A DNA stretch of 64,000 nt. It comes from Hanleya hanleyi (taxonomy: Eukaryota; Mollusca; Polyplacophora; Lepidopleurida; Hanleyidae). The stretch is from positions 96,774 to 160,773 of the forward strand of contig JAVTVY010037197.1 of assembly GCA_036873755.1 (NCBI GenBank), written 5' to 3'. How positions within the stretch are numbered: the stretch's first letter is position 1; each line of letters opens with the position of its first letter. Of the stretch, positions 62,840 to 64,000 are shown one piece after another. The notes beneath the pieces were generated by a model. The model worked only from the letters and a program-made list of their open reading frames with translations. It did no database searches and was not told where the DNA came from. Made by a program: the position numbers and the translations under genes.

Positions 62840-64000
62840 ATGAGACGTGGAGAAGATTTTCCCTGGGACCCAGCAGCACCTCCGGTTGAAGTCTTACCTG
62901 AAGACGAGCGTGTCAGTGAGATTTATCAACGACACTGGGTTACCATACACCATTGTTTTCATCGAAATCGCCCGATATTGGACTTATATAATTTCCGGTT
63001 GGAAGAAAACATCCGTCTACGTAGCTACGTGGAAGCTATCTTCAACGACCAAGATACAGCCTTCAAGTTAAATCTCACTTTTGGATACATTCTTCGCCAT
63101 AAAGAGACAGACCAGCTCCGTTATTATTATCCCAGTAATAATACCCGGGTGTTTGACCAGCCTTTCACCATTATCCATCGCCCGTCTCTGGACACGGTAC
63201 TGGAAAAATTAGAAAACTTGGATAGTTTGGAGTGGATACGACAACAACGCCCCAACACAAAATGGCAAGTGGAGATGATAACCAATGTTACGTTTTACGT
63301 CACTAAAATGATCGATCACCCTATCGGCGCTCCCATTCATCTCCCGGACTGGTTGAAACACAGAGAAGGCATGTACGCTTTAGTCGGTGGAAGTAATGGG
63401 CCCTACACCGATCGGAAATGTTTATTTCGCTGCCTGGCTATCCATCTCAACAAACTGCCACCCAAATATTGCGATAAATTGGCCAACTGCTATTGGGAAG
63501 ACTACTTACGTGAAAAGAACATGGAAAAACAGCACTTCCGCGGGGTCCCGTTATCGCAGCTAGATGTGGTGGAAAATTTATTCCACGTCAACATTGTCGT
63601 ATACAAATTAGAGCAACACGTGGATGATGACAACGCCGACGACCCACAACTCACCGCCCGACTCGTACAGCGTTCCCCGGGAAAATACGACACAACCATG
63701 ACATTGAATTTGTACGAAACGGACATTGGCGGACATTTCTCGTACATCACGAACATCAACAGGTATGCCCAGTCCTACATCTGTAGTAAATGCCAACGCG
63801 TGTTTGACCACTCTGGGCTTTTACATCGACACGAGAAAATTTGTGACCAGACCACCAAACGGAAATTCCCCGGCGGCGTATTCCACAACAAGCCCACCAT
63901 CTTTGAAGACCTGGCAGATGAGGGTATCGATGTGCCCATGGACCAGCGTTATTTCCCGTACAGAGCGTGCTATGATTTTGAAGCCCTATTAGAACCCATG
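62840..64000 (+). CDS. Protein-primed DNA polymerase B, N-terminal part (runs off window)
   Basis: Open for 387 codons from the first ATG after the TATA box to the window end. Residues 1-170 are an N-terminal domain (RHWVTIHHCFH, LRSYVEAIFNDQDTAFKLN, GYILRHKETDQLRYYYPSNN) shared with 24,365-25,513. From codon about 172 (LKHREGMYALVGGSNG) it is almost identical to the minus-strand copy at 60,257-60,906. The exonuclease I motif (CYDFEALLE) is the last feature visible. Unlike the 24,365 gene it has no zinc-finger array at the N-terminus. No lesion is seen in the visible part. Confidence 0.88.
   Translation, partial: MRRGEDFPWDPAAPPVEVLPEDERVSEIYQRHWVTIHHCFHRNRPILDLYNFRLEENIRLRSYVEAIFNDQDTAFKLNLTFGYILRHKETDQLRYYYPSNNTRVFDQPFTIIHRPSLDTVLEKLENLDSLEWIRQQRPNTKWQVEMITNVTFYVTKMIDHPIGAPIHLPDWLKHREGMYALVGGSNGPYTDRKCLFRCLAIHLNKLPPKYCDKLANCYWEDYLREKNMEKQHFRGVPLSQLDVVENLFHVNIVVYKLEQHVDDDNADDPQLTARLVQRSPGKYDTTMTLNLYETDIGGHFSYITNINRYAQSYICSKCQRVFDHSGLLHRHEKICDQTTKRKFPGGVFHNKPTIFEDLADEGIDVPMDQRYFPYRACYDFEALLEPM
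63351..64000 (+). repeat. Inverted duplicate of the PolB N-terminal half
   Basis: Pairs base by base with 60,257-60,906 on the minus strand (coordinate sum 124,257); I noticed a single difference in the part compared through the translated frames. Arms extend beyond the window end. The spacer is about 2.4 kb. Confidence 0.85.

Overview
The window is eukaryotic nuclear DNA from an invertebrate, probably a marine mollusc and perhaps a bivalve. Direct signs are metazoan-type TATA boxes, AATAAA signals, decayed LINE, DIRS-like and Ty3-like retroelements, and at least four pieces of a Maverick/Polinton family. The bivalve suggestion rests only on my recollection that repeats like the one at 43.6-44.4 kb occur in bivalves, so it is inference. 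Only one gene looks like ordinary host coding sequence: a single-exon multi-pass membrane protein at 39.7-42.1 kb.

Layout. 1-11,270 (+): a Polinton fragment in which a morphogenesis cassette (Q/P-rich protein, penton, pX-like protein, capsid/membrane remnant, packaging ATPase, small basic protein) is repeated in tandem nearly three times, followed by a terminal region. 11.3-12.4 kb: LINE scraps. 12,492-27,166: the most complete Polinton, with genes in minus orientation except a zinc-finger/PolB N-terminus, and repeat-rich inverted termini at both ends. 27.2-30.1 kb: retroelement scraps, an unclassified repeat and a MITE. 30,133-33,250: a palindromic-arm element (A). 34.7-35.5 kb: a LINE fragment. 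35.8-38.7 kb: a third Polinton fragment (capsid end, protease, terminus). 39.7-42.1 kb: the host gene. 43.6-49.1 kb: a tandem repeat and a decayed LINE. 49.2-55.5 kb: three more palindromic-arm elements (B, C and D, with D nested in C) plus a MITE. 55,999-60,906: a fourth Polinton fragment carrying protein-primed DNA polymerase B. 62.4-64.0 kb: a minisatellite, a TATA promoter and an inverted, nearly identical copy of the polymerase N-terminal half that runs off the window.

How the Polinton genes fit together. PolB copies the element by protein priming, the integrase with its chromodomain inserts it, the FtsK/HerA-type ATPase packages DNA, the double jelly-roll capsid protein and penton build a particle, and the adenain-like cysteine protease matures it. 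All these functions are present in the window, but they are spread over four damaged fragments, and almost every enzyme or structural gene has at least one frameshift, stop or deletion. Only the ATPase, the small basic protein, the Q/P-rich protein and the small tail-anchored protein look intact in the main element.

Most notable patterns. (1) Four elements share a TATGG tip, 6-bp target duplications and very long arms, each built from a different short palindromic motif. (2) A hairpin with a C-rich loop, followed by a G-rich, poly(A)-signal-like tail, recurs four times at Polinton gene ends, with a changed stem but conserved loop and tail, suggesting an RNA structure that may form a pseudoknot. 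(3) Polinton termini are packed with housekeeping promoter motifs (NRF1, ETS/CRE, DR1, YY1). (4) Two PC4-like tandem paralogs lie upstream of the integrase. (5) A repeat copy at 27.9-28.6 kb gives an uninterrupted reference for three insertions into its other copy.
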